This document shows, piece by piece, positions 25,698 through 33,155 of a stretch of DNA of 64,000 bases (the first letter of the stretch is position 1; each line of letters begins with the position of its first letter). Location: assembly GCA_902555535.1 (NCBI GenBank), contig CACDTB010000003.1, positions 1 through 64,000 on the forward strand. Direction: 5' to 3'. This DNA is from an uncultured Pelagibacteraceae bacterium (GTDB lineage: Bacteria; Pseudomonadota; Alphaproteobacteria; Pelagibacterales; Pelagibacteraceae). The notes under the pieces are model-generated. The model had not been told where the DNA came from and ran no database searches. It saw only the letters and a list, made by a program, of their open reading frames with translations. The translations under genes were made by a program, and so were the position numbers.

Positions 25698-26402
25698 ATG
25701 AATAAGTTATTGTTACCAGCAGATATAGTAGGAGGATCATTTTGGTTAATCTCTGTTGCTATGATTGGTGCAGCAATTTTTTTCTTTTTAGAGAGAGGTA
25801 GAGTTTCACACAGATGGGGTACAGTAATGAACCTTGTCGGAGTGATAGCTTTAATGTCTTCAATTCATTATTTCTATGCAAAAAATTTGTGGGTGTTAAA
25901 TGGACAGGCACCTACTGCATTAAGATATATCGATTGGCTATTAACTTTCCCACTTACGATACTCACTTTTTATGTCATGCTAAAATCTGTTTATGATGTC
26001 AAGAGAGGTATGTTTTGGAGATTATTAGTTGGGACTCTAGTTTGGGTAATAGCACAATTGTTAGGAGCTTATGGTTACATGAGTGTAACATTGGGCTTCT
26101 TAGTTGGAATAGTTGGATGGTTATACATTATAGGTGAGCTTTATATGGGTGATACTGGAAGAGCTAATAGCGCGTGTAATAATGAAAGCGTTCAAATGGC
26201 ATTCTTCGCAAACAGACTAATAATCACAATTGGTTTTTCAATTTATCATATTGGATATTTTATAGAGCATTTAGCGGGAGGAGCTAACATTAATAGTTTA
26301 AACGTGATTTATAATTTAGCAGACGTATTAAATAAAATTATATTTGGAATGATTATTTATAGCGCTGCTCTTCAAGATACTAAGAAAGGGGCACAACAAT
26401 AG
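25698..26402 (+). CDS. Flotillin-associated rhodopsin (divergent proteorhodopsin-family protein, DTT motif)
   Basis: 234 aa, seven helices, retinal protein. Schiff-base lysine is K213 (NLADVLNK) with D209 as second counterion. In helix C, RYIDWLLTFPLTILTFY places D79 at the proton-acceptor position (PR D97), T83 at T101 and T90 where proton pumps carry the donor Glu (E108), so the motif is D-T-T. H57 corresponds to PR H75. T87 sits at the spectral-tuning position 105. Helix F reads GFSIYH where PR has GWAIYP, so F180 and H184 replace the usual Trp and Pro of the retinal pocket. Followed 13 bp later by flotillin. These traits define the FArhodopsins known from SAR11 and other streamlined marine bacteria, whose function is not settled; loss of the donor argues against ordinary proton pumping. 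Confidence 0.92.
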   Translation: MNKLLLPADIVGGSFWLISVAMIGAAIFFFLERGRVSHRWGTVMNLVGVIALMSSIHYFYAKNLWVLNGQAPTALRYIDWLLTFPLTILTFYVMLKSVYDVKRGMFWRLLVGTLVWVIAQLLGAYGYMSVTLGFLVGIVGWLYIIGELYMGDTGRANSACNNESVQMAFFANRLIITIGFSIYHIGYFIEHLAGGANINSLNVIYNLADVLNKIIFGMIIYSAALQDTKKGAQQ

Positions 26403-26415
26403 GGAGGTTTAATTT

Positions 26416-28398
26416 ATGACTAAAGGAGCAGATATAATAGCAGGAATAATATTACTAGCGTTAGCAATTGCAATTATTGTTTATTTGTTGCACTGGCTTT
26501 ACAGACGATCTTCAAAAGAAGTTTCATTTGTGAGAACAGGAATGTTGGGAGAAAAAGTTGTAATATCTGGAGGAGCCTTTGTCTTACCTATTATTCATAA
26601 CATTACTCAAGTAGGTATGCGTACTTTAAGTATAACAATTAAACGAGGTGGAGATAAATCTTTAATCACGAAAGATAGAATGAGAGCAGAACTAGTTACA
26701 GAATTTTTTACAAAAGTTCCACCTGAAGCTAAAGCAGTATCTACTGCAGCTCAAACATTAGGAAACAGAACTTTAGATCCTGAACATTTAAGAGAAGTTG
26801 TTCAAGGTAGATTTGCAGATGCACTTGGAGAAGTTGCTGCGAAAATGACTCTTGATGAGATACAAGAAAACAGAGGTACGTTTGTTAAAGAAGTTAGAAA
26901 GATAGCAGATGAGTCCATTGGTCATACTGGTTTAGCTCTAGAGACTGTTTCAATAATTTCGTTAGACCAAACACCTATTGAGCAATTTAATCCTGCAAAC
27001 ACTTTTGACTCGCAAGGTTTAACTCAGTTAACAGAACAAATTGAAGCAAGAAAGAAAAAAAGAAACGACATCACGCAAGATACAAAAATTTCTATAGAAA
27101 ATAAAAATTTAGAAACAGTTCAAAAAGAATTGCAGATTAAAAAAAATGAGGAATTTTCAAGGTATCAACAGGAAAGAGAAATTGCTGTACAAAAAGCTAA
27201 TGAAAGAACTGAAACTATAAAGAAAAAAGCTGAAAAAGAGCGAGAAGCAGAAGAATCTGAAATTAAAAACCAAGAAGCTGTAGAGGTTGCAAAAATTTCT
27301 CAAAACCAGGTAATTGAAGTAGAGAGAAAATTAACTGAAACGAGATTAATTGAAGAAATAGAAAAAAGAAGAAGAGAGCAAAATGCACTCGAACAAGAAG
27401 CAGCTTTAGATATAAGACAAAAGAATTTGGATACTGAAATTAAAATTTTGGATCTAGATAAAGAAAGCGAATATGCTAGGCTGGAAAAACAAAGACTAGT
27501 AGATACTAAACGAGCTCAAGAGAAGGCAGAAATTATTAAAGAACAATCTGACAAACAAAGAGAGTCGGAGGAAGCACAAATTATCGCTGAGCAACAAATT
27601 AAAAATGCAAAAATTGCGCAACAAAAAAATATTGATGCGCATAGAATTGAGTCTGAAAAAGAAGTTAGAACTTTAGATATAGAGAAAGCTAAAAGAATTC
27701 AAATTGAAGAACATCAAAAAGAACTTGAAATACTTGAAAAATCTAAAGAAGTTCTAAAATCTAAAGCAGACGAGCAAAATACTAGAGCTAAAGCAGTTGA
27801 AGCTGAAGAAAAAGCAAATTCAACAAGATATATCGAAAAAGCTGAAGGAATGAAACAGGTAGACGTTATATCTGCTGCATCTAAAGCGGAGCAAGATAAA
27901 TATGAAACTATGGCGGCGAAATTAAGATATGAAATTGATGCTGCAGGTAAAGAAGCTCTTAATATGGCCGAAAATGTTAGAAGTGATGCAAGCAGAAGAA
28001 GCGCTTTAAGAAATAAATTAGCTGAGAAAATAGAGTCTATAATCAGAGAAAGTGTTAAGCCAATGGCAAATATTGGGGATATTAAAATTGTTGATGTTAG
28101 TGGCTTACCAGGTTTCAGTGGAACAGCTGGCGGAGGATCTGCCGGTGGAGGCAAAGATGTTTCAGGTGGCAAGAGCTCAGGTAACTTAGCAGATAATGTT
28201 GTGAGCTCAGCATTAAGATATAGAGCTCATCAACCATTTTTAGACAGTCTTCTGAAAGAAATCGGAATGAATCCTGGAGAAATTAGCAACATTAGAAATA
28301 TCTTAGGTGATTATGGTAATCCTAAAAAAGATTATCACATGAACTTTGGTGAAAATGTTAACGCAGATTTAAAAGGAGACAAGAGTCCAAAAAAATAA
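26416..28398 (+). CDS. Flotillin family protein (SPFH domain)
   Basis: 660 aa. One N-terminal membrane helix (about 5-28), then an SPFH/band 7 domain (about 30-200) that includes SFVRTGMLGEKVVISGGAFVLPIIHNI and the LRxVVQGRFADALGEVAAKMTLDEIQENR region. Residues about 205-500 are a long charged coiled coil rich in Glu, Lys and Arg; the flotillin EAE-type repeats follow at about 455-520. A Gly/Ser linker (about 567-592) leads to a C-terminal segment of about 70 residues (NLADNVVSSALRYRAHQPF...). Flotillins oligomerise on the inner membrane as scaffolds of ordered domains. Start codon has GGGAGG upstream. Physically coupled to the rhodopsin gene, so a membrane microdomain holding the rhodopsin is implied. 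Confidence 0.92.
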   Translation: MTKGADIIAGIILLALAIAIIVYLLHWLYRRSSKEVSFVRTGMLGEKVVISGGAFVLPIIHNITQVGMRTLSITIKRGGDKSLITKDRMRAELVTEFFTKVPPEAKAVSTAAQTLGNRTLDPEHLREVVQGRFADALGEVAAKMTLDEIQENRGTFVKEVRKIADESIGHTGLALETVSIISLDQTPIEQFNPANTFDSQGLTQLTEQIEARKKKRNDITQDTKISIENKNLETVQKELQIKKNEEFSRYQQEREIAVQKANERTETIKKKAEKEREAEESEIKNQEAVEVAKISQNQVIEVERKLTETRLIEEIEKRRREQNALEQEAALDIRQKNLDTEIKILDLDKESEYARLEKQRLVDTKRAQEKAEIIKEQSDKQRESEEAQIIAEQQIKNAKIAQQKNIDAHRIESEKEVRTLDIEKAKRIQIEEHQKELEILEKSKEVLKSKADEQNTRAKAVEAEEKANSTRYIEKAEGMKQVDVISAASKAEQDKYETMAAKLRYEIDAAGKEALNMAENVRSDASRRSALRNKLAEKIESIIRESVKPMANIGDIKIVDVSGLPGFSGTAGGGSAGGGKDVSGGKSSGNLADNVVSSALRYRAHQPFLDSLLKEIGMNPGEISNIRNILGDYGNPKKDYHMNFGENVNADLKGDKSPKK

Positions 28399-28414
28399 AA
28401 TTAAATAAAAAATT

Positions 28415-28804
28415 ATGAGTGTTGAATTAGAAAACTGGGCAAAAAAATACGAAGAGTTTACAAATAATGATGAAACCATCAAAGCGATGGCAAAATATTA
28501 TACTTGCTCTTTTATGTTTGACATGGAAAGTGCAAAAGTAATTATTGAAATGCATGATGGAAAAGTAAAAAATATTAATACTAATCCATCACCTTTAGAC
28601 CCTTATGATTTTGCATTAAGAGCATCAGCCAATACGTGGAAAGAATTTGGCCAGCCGATACCTAAACCTATGTATCATGGAATTTGGTCAGCTAGTTTTT
28701 TAAGAGATTTAAAAATTGAAGGTAATCACTTAGTCCTTATGAAAAATCTAAGAAACTTTACTGTTCAATTTGAATTATTAAGAAAGACAGGGGTGCCGGT
28801 TTAA
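28415..28804 (+). CDS. SCP2-like small protein
   Basis: 129 aa, soluble, no signal peptide. Predicted alpha+beta fold with a central FDMESAKVIIEMHDGKVKNI strand pair, a DPYDFALRASANTWKEF helix and the IEGNHLVLMKNLRNFTVQFELL ending; this order resembles the SCP2 sterol-carrier-like lipid-binding fold. A specific function is not recognisable. It lies 16 bp after flotillin and 25 bp before the alpha/beta hydrolase. If it binds a lipid or hydrophobic ligand, proximity to flotillin would make sense, but this is speculative. Confidence 0.65.
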   Translation: MSVELENWAKKYEEFTNNDETIKAMAKYYTCSFMFDMESAKVIIEMHDGKVKNINTNPSPLDPYDFALRASANTWKEFGQPIPKPMYHGIWSASFLRDLKIEGNHLVLMKNLRNFTVQFELLRKTGVPV

Positions 28805-28829
28805 TGTCTAAAAATTGGAGGATTTTAAA

Positions 28830-29684
28830 ATGGTAAAACATCATGATGTAGTTGGGCGATATGTAACAATTGAAGTTGATGATTGTGAATATAAGGTATT
28901 TTATCTTCAAAATGGAAAAGGCATACCTTTAATTTGTCAACATACAGCAGGATGTCATAATCATCAATGGAGAGGACTATTAGAAGACCCAGAAATAACA
29001 AAAAATTATAATGTGATTGCATATGATTTACCTCGTCATGGGAAATCGGATCCTCCACATAATAAAGAGTGGTGGAAAGAAGAATACAAACTTACTGCAG
29101 AGCATTATTGTAACTTCATAGTCAAATTATGTGATGCTTTGGGTCTACAAAATCCAATTTTCATGGGGTCGTCTTTTGGAGGAAATGTTGCTTTACAATT
29201 AGCATTAAGACACCCGAATAAATTTAGAGCTGTAATTCCAGTAGAGGCAGCTGATTATGCCCCAGGATTTTATCTTGATTGGTGGAGACATCCTCACGCA
29301 AATGCTGCTCAGGTTTGTGCAAGCGGTACTTGGGATTTGATGGCACCACAGTCACCAGAAAAAGATAGATGGTTAACTTGGCATTATTATACTCAAGGTT
29401 CAGAGGCTTTTAAGGGTGATTTATACTTTTATTCTGTAGATCATGATTTAAGGAAAGAATTACAAAACATTGATGGCCATAAGTGTCCAGTAATAATGCT
29501 TACAGGAACTTATGATTATTTAACACCCCCAGAGGCGACAGAAAATACCGCGCGACAAATCAAAGGTGGAGTTTATATAGAAATGGCTGATATAGGACAC
29601 TTCCCTATGAGTGAAAATCATGAAGTTTTTAGAGTTTATTTAATGGAAGCCTTAAAAATAATTCAAGAAAGGACTAGTAAATAA
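28830..29684 (+). CDS. Alpha/beta hydrolase
   Basis: 284 aa from the ATG at 28830, chosen over a TTG at 28815 because GGAGG lies 8 nt before the ATG. Oxyanion region CQHTAGCHNHQWRGLL, nucleophile elbow MGSSFGG with S115, acid in LTGTYDYLTPP and base His in DIGHFPMSE complete the triad. RHGKSDPP is the classical loop after strand 4. Probably an esterase, amidase or C-C hydrolase. Position between the SCP2-like protein and the dimethylformamidase-like subunits suggests action on the same amide or ester substrate before or after that enzyme. Confidence 0.85.
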   Translation: MVKHHDVVGRYVTIEVDDCEYKVFYLQNGKGIPLICQHTAGCHNHQWRGLLEDPEITKNYNVIAYDLPRHGKSDPPHNKEWWKEEYKLTAEHYCNFIVKLCDALGLQNPIFMGSSFGGNVALQLALRHPNKFRAVIPVEAADYAPGFYLDWWRHPHANAAQVCASGTWDLMAPQSPEKDRWLTWHYYTQGSEAFKGDLYFYSVDHDLRKELQNIDGHKCPVIMLTGTYDYLTPPEATENTARQIKGGVYIEMADIGHFPMSENHEVFRVYLMEALKIIQERTSK

Positions 29685-29704
29685 TTTTTTACTGAGGAGA
29701 AGAT

Positions 29705-30124
29705 ATGGATAAAGACAAAACAGGAGTTCAATTAAATCTAGGTCACACCAGTACGGATGATTACATCACTGAGAAATATGTTTTGCCTCTATTAAGAGAT
29801 GAAAAAATGAGAAACAAACTAATAGAAGAACATAGAGCAACTCCTGTTGGTAAAGCACCGCAACCTCACAAAGGTCAGCCAATGGTTGAGCACAGTAAGG
29901 AATTACAAATCGTACTAGATAAACTTAGAAGGATGCCGATGCATATAAAAAAATATGTAACAATATGTAAAAAAGATTTTCAAGATTATAGAATTGGAAT
30001 TGTTACAGGTGTTAGAGGCGAACCTGTTGAAATATTAGAAGACTCATATTCTTCAGAGGAAGCTTGCGAGCATGCAATATTTTTGAAAAGAATTTTAGAT
30101 TTATTAGAAAGACATGGTGGATAG
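29705..30124 (+). CDS. N,N-dimethylformamidase small subunit-like protein
   Basis: 139 aa. The C-terminal 90 residues resemble the DMFase alpha (small) subunit: EEHRATPVGKAPQPH (about 40-54), LRRMPMHIKKYV, DFQDYRIGIVTGVRGEPVEIL and SSEEACEHAIFLKRILDLL follow the same order as EEHAANP, FRMQP, KYY, DAYRIA and EEEAMHAVFLRRI in the known enzyme (recalled from memory). The gene precedes the large subunit by 4 bp, as expected for an alpha2beta2 assembly. Strong AGGAGA ribosome site. The N-terminal 30 residues are not shared. The small subunit is needed for DMFase stability and activity. Confidence 0.72.
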   Translation: MDKDKTGVQLNLGHTSTDDYITEKYVLPLLRDEKMRNKLIEEHRATPVGKAPQPHKGQPMVEHSKELQIVLDKLRRMPMHIKKYVTICKKDFQDYRIGIVTGVRGEPVEILEDSYSSEEACEHAIFLKRILDLLERHGG

Positions 30125-30128
30125 TTAA

Positions 30129-32486
30129 ATGTTAAGAATAACTGGATATAGTGACAAATATACTGCGTTCCCTGGAGAGGAAATAAAATTTTATGTTAAT
30201 GCTGAAAAAAATGAAAATTATGAAGTTCAAATAGTAAGATTAATACATGGTGATACGAATCCTGAAGGCCCAGGTTATAAAGATGAGGAGGTAGGAGCTG
30301 AATGTAATGGAAACTATCAAGGAAGAAATCAAAAAATTCATGGTGGTTCTTATTTAATTGTCCCTCAAGATGATAGATTAAATACATCTAGTTTTACTTT
30401 ACAAGCTTATATTTTTCCAACAACTCCAGACAAAGGTAGACAAGGAATTTTAACTAAGTGGAATCAAAAAACTAAAAGTGGTTATGGACTTTTTATTGAT
30501 GAAAATGCATGTTTGTCAGTATCAATAGGAGATGGTAACGGACAAATATCGGCACTTTCAAGTGAAAAGAAATTAATGAGAAAAGTTTGGTATTTAGTAG
30601 CCGCTTCTTATGATGCTGAAACAGGTAAATTAAAACTTTATCAAGAGCCTTGTGTGACACCGACAAATGGTGGATTAGGTATGTCACTTCTTCATCCGGC
30701 AGATGAAACAACATCATATGTAGAGTCTATTAGCAATTTAAAACCAAGAGCTAACGATGCTCCTTTCTTAATGGCAGCTTGTTCTTTAAATGACAGATCA
30801 GGCAGACATATACATGGTGCACATTATAAAGAAGCTACAAGCCCTATTGAGTTACCTGAACAAACTTTAACTTATAATGGTAAAATCGATAGACCTAGAT
30901 TGAGTAAAAAAGCACTATCAAAATCTGATATTGAGTCCCTTGCTAGAGGATTTACTGATTGTACATCTGAGTTAAGATCTGAAGTAATCGGTGCTTGGGA
31001 TTTCCATGCTAATATCACAAAAAATATAGCTTCTACGCACATTGTGGATAAAACCTCAAATCATTTAAACGGGTTTATAATAAATTTACCATGCAGAGGT
31101 ATGACAGGTTATAATTGGACTGCAGATGAAATGGTATTTCATCACAAACCTGAGGAATATGGGGCTATACATTTTCATGATGATGATATTGATGATGCAA
31201 GATGGGATGTAGACTTTACTTATAAAGTACCAGATTTGATAAGAAGTGGAGTTTATGCTGCTAGATTAAGAATTAATGGTGAGGAGTCTGCAGAAACTGA
31301 AGATTTTATACCTTTTGTAATCAAGCCGCCAAAAGGAAAAACAACCTCTGACCTTCTGTTTGTTTTACCAACAAATAGTTATATCGCTTACTCAAATGAT
31401 AATTTGGGAACTAATTCTGTTGTAGCACAATTACTAGCTGGAAAAGTTCCTGTTTTAGGTGCAGCGGATTTATATCTTAATGAACATAGAGAATATGGTT
31501 TATCAACTTATTCTTTACACTCAGATGGTAGTGGTGTTGCAATTTCTTCAAGATTAAGACCAATACTTAATATGAGACCAAAATATAGACACTGGCTATC
31601 CCCCTCATTATGGCAATTGAATGCAGATCTTCATTTAACAGATTGGTTAGAGGAAAAGAATTTTGATTTTGATGTAGTTACTGATGAAGATTTACACTTA
31701 GAAGGTGTTGAACTATTAAATCGTTATAAATGCGTTCTTACTGGATCACACCCAGAATATAGTTCAGAGAAAATGTTAGCTGCTTATGAACAGTATCAAT
31801 TGAACGGTGGAAGATGGATTTATTTAGGATCAGATGGATTTTACTGGATAAGTGAATATCATCCTGAAAATCCAAATATAATTGAAGTTAGAAAAGGTGA
31901 AGCAGGTACAAGGGCTTGGACTGCGAACCCAGGAGAGTATAACAATGCATTTGATGGAAAGTATGGAGGTATGTGGAGAGCAAGAGGAAGAATACCTTCA
32001 AAAGTATGTGGACTTACATTTACTGCATATGGATTTGATGTAAGTTCTTATTACAAAAGATGTCCTGATAGCAAAAGACCAGAATGTTCATGGATATTTG
32101 ATGGAGTTGGTGAAGATGAGGTAATTGGAGATTTTGGTTTAGTTGGTGGGGGTGCAGCTGGTTTAGAGCTAGACAGATATGATTTAGAATTTGGGACACC
32201 TCACAATGCTTATTTATTAGCAAGGTCTGAAAATCATACAAATCTTATGATGCAGGTAAACGAGGAAATTCACTTTACTGTAAGAGGATATTATGGGGGT
32301 GGAACAGAAAACCCGATGGTAAGAGCAGATATGATTTATTATAAAACTCCAAATAATGGAGCGCTTTTTGCTCCAGGCTCGTTGTCATTTTGTGGAAGTT
32401 TATCTTACAATAACTACAACAATAACGTTTCAAAAATTCTTGAAAACGCAATTAGAGGATTTTTGAAAGAAGGTCCTTTACCATAA
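30129..32486 (+). CDS. N,N-dimethylformamidase large subunit-like amidohydrolase
   Basis: 785 aa, cytoplasmic (no signal peptide). Residues about 5-70 form a beta domain with FPGEEIKFYVNAEK; about 75-275 a concanavalin/LamG-like domain (STSSFTLQAYIFP-like strand, GILTKWNQKTKSGYGLFID); about 400-785 a glutamine-amidotransferase-like fold. Candidate iron ligands are Y421 (SYIAYSND), Y461 (STYSLHSDG) and E543 (GSHPEYSS); spacings 40 and 82 agree with the 2-Tyr-1-Glu iron centre of DMFase. That enzyme hydrolyses dimethylformamide to dimethylamine and formate; here a natural amide is likelier. Overlaps the next gene by 1 bp. Confidence 0.8.
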   Translation: MLRITGYSDKYTAFPGEEIKFYVNAEKNENYEVQIVRLIHGDTNPEGPGYKDEEVGAECNGNYQGRNQKIHGGSYLIVPQDDRLNTSSFTLQAYIFPTTPDKGRQGILTKWNQKTKSGYGLFIDENACLSVSIGDGNGQISALSSEKKLMRKVWYLVAASYDAETGKLKLYQEPCVTPTNGGLGMSLLHPADETTSYVESISNLKPRANDAPFLMAACSLNDRSGRHIHGAHYKEATSPIELPEQTLTYNGKIDRPRLSKKALSKSDIESLARGFTDCTSELRSEVIGAWDFHANITKNIASTHIVDKTSNHLNGFIINLPCRGMTGYNWTADEMVFHHKPEEYGAIHFHDDDIDDARWDVDFTYKVPDLIRSGVYAARLRINGEESAETEDFIPFVIKPPKGKTTSDLLFVLPTNSYIAYSNDNLGTNSVVAQLLAGKVPVLGAADLYLNEHREYGLSTYSLHSDGSGVAISSRLRPILNMRPKYRHWLSPSLWQLNADLHLTDWLEEKNFDFDVVTDEDLHLEGVELLNRYKCVLTGSHPEYSSEKMLAAYEQYQLNGGRWIYLGSDGFYWISEYHPENPNIIEVRKGEAGTRAWTANPGEYNNAFDGKYGGMWRARGRIPSKVCGLTFTAYGFDVSSYYKRCPDSKRPECSWIFDGVGEDEVIGDFGLVGGGAAGLELDRYDLEFGTPHNAYLLARSENHTNLMMQVNEEIHFTVRGYYGGGTENPMVRADMIYYKTPNNGALFAPGSLSFCGSLSYNNYNNNVSKILENAIRGFLKEGPLP

Positions 32487-32854
32487 TGAGCAATCATCAA
32501 TTTACTAGGCCAGAAGGAACCGGGGGAAAAAGTATCTTAGGATCTGATGATAAAACACCATTAAATCAGTTAGAGAAGGAAGCCTTAGGTGATTTAGATC
32601 AAGATAAATTAAATGAATTAGCAAAATGCTTATTTACACTAAATAATAGAAGATACGGACCAATACCAGGAGCTTATATGGTTATGTGCACAAATCCTGG
32701 TAAAGAGTGGTGTGTCGCTCAACTAAATGCAGATCGAGCTAAGCCATTTATTATTTTTGAGGATAAAAAATATTCATCAATAAAAGAGGCCCAGCAAGAA
32801 GCAGAGAGAATTAAAAAAGAAAAAGGTGAAACAGCACCAAGACGCTGCACTTGA
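32486..32854 (+). CDS. Hypothetical 122-aa protein of the rhodopsin-flotillin operon
   Basis: Not recognised. Starts with TAATG overlap from the large amidase subunit. The first 40 residues are hydrophilic; the core RRYGPIPGAYMVMCTNPGKEWCVAQLNADRAKPFIIFEDKKYSSIKEAQ looks like a small alpha/beta unit, similar in length and in the SS.EA pattern to the DMFase small subunit at 29705. It contains four Cys (two near 85-95 in MCTNPGKEWC). It may be a second accessory subunit of the amidase. Confidence 0.6.
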   Translation: MSNHQFTRPEGTGGKSILGSDDKTPLNQLEKEALGDLDQDKLNELAKCLFTLNNRRYGPIPGAYMVMCTNPGKEWCVAQLNADRAKPFIIFEDKKYSSIKEAQQEAERIKKEKGETAPRRCT

Positions 32855-32875
32855 TCAATAGAAGGGATTTAAGTT

Positions 32876-33154
32876 ATGGCAAACTCCAAAGTCCTTGTTA
32901 AAAATGATAAAGTCATTGTGACAGAATGGTCTTTTGATATAGGTGATAGTACCGGTCATCATATACATCAATATAATTATGTTGTGATTCCAATGTTGGA
33001 TGGTGAGCTTAAAATAATTGATAAAAACAATAATGAAACAATATCAAAATTAACAAAAGGTGTTGCTTATTACCGAGACAAAGGGGTAGAGCACAACGTA
33101 TTTAATAACAATAATTTTCCGTATTCTTTTATAGAAGTTGAAATGGTAGATTAA
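32876..33154 (+). CDS. Small cupin-domain protein
   Basis: 92 aa, single cupin barrel. HHIHQYNYVVIPMLDGELKII (about 23-43) is the first cupin motif with the His cluster, and AYYRDKGVEHNVFNNNNFPYSFIEVEM contains the second motif with its His. Cupins of this size bind a metal and act as small isomerases, sensors or accessory proteins. 1 bp gap to the SSS symporter that follows. Confidence 0.8.
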   Translation: MANSKVLVKNDKVIVTEWSFDIGDSTGHHIHQYNYVVIPMLDGELKIIDKNNNETISKLTKGVAYYRDKGVEHNVFNNNNFPYSFIEVEMVD

Positions 33155-33155
33155 A

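Noticed and set aside
25698-26402. Annotation as an ordinary proton-pumping proteorhodopsin
   Set aside because: The donor Glu is Thr90 and the helix F Trp and Pro are replaced; the adjacent flotillin places it with FArhodopsins.
27714-28172. 152-aa open frame on the minus strand inside the flotillin gene
   Set aside because: Pro/Ser/Ala-rich shadow of the Glu/Lys/Gly-rich flotillin C-terminus; no family and no ribosome site.
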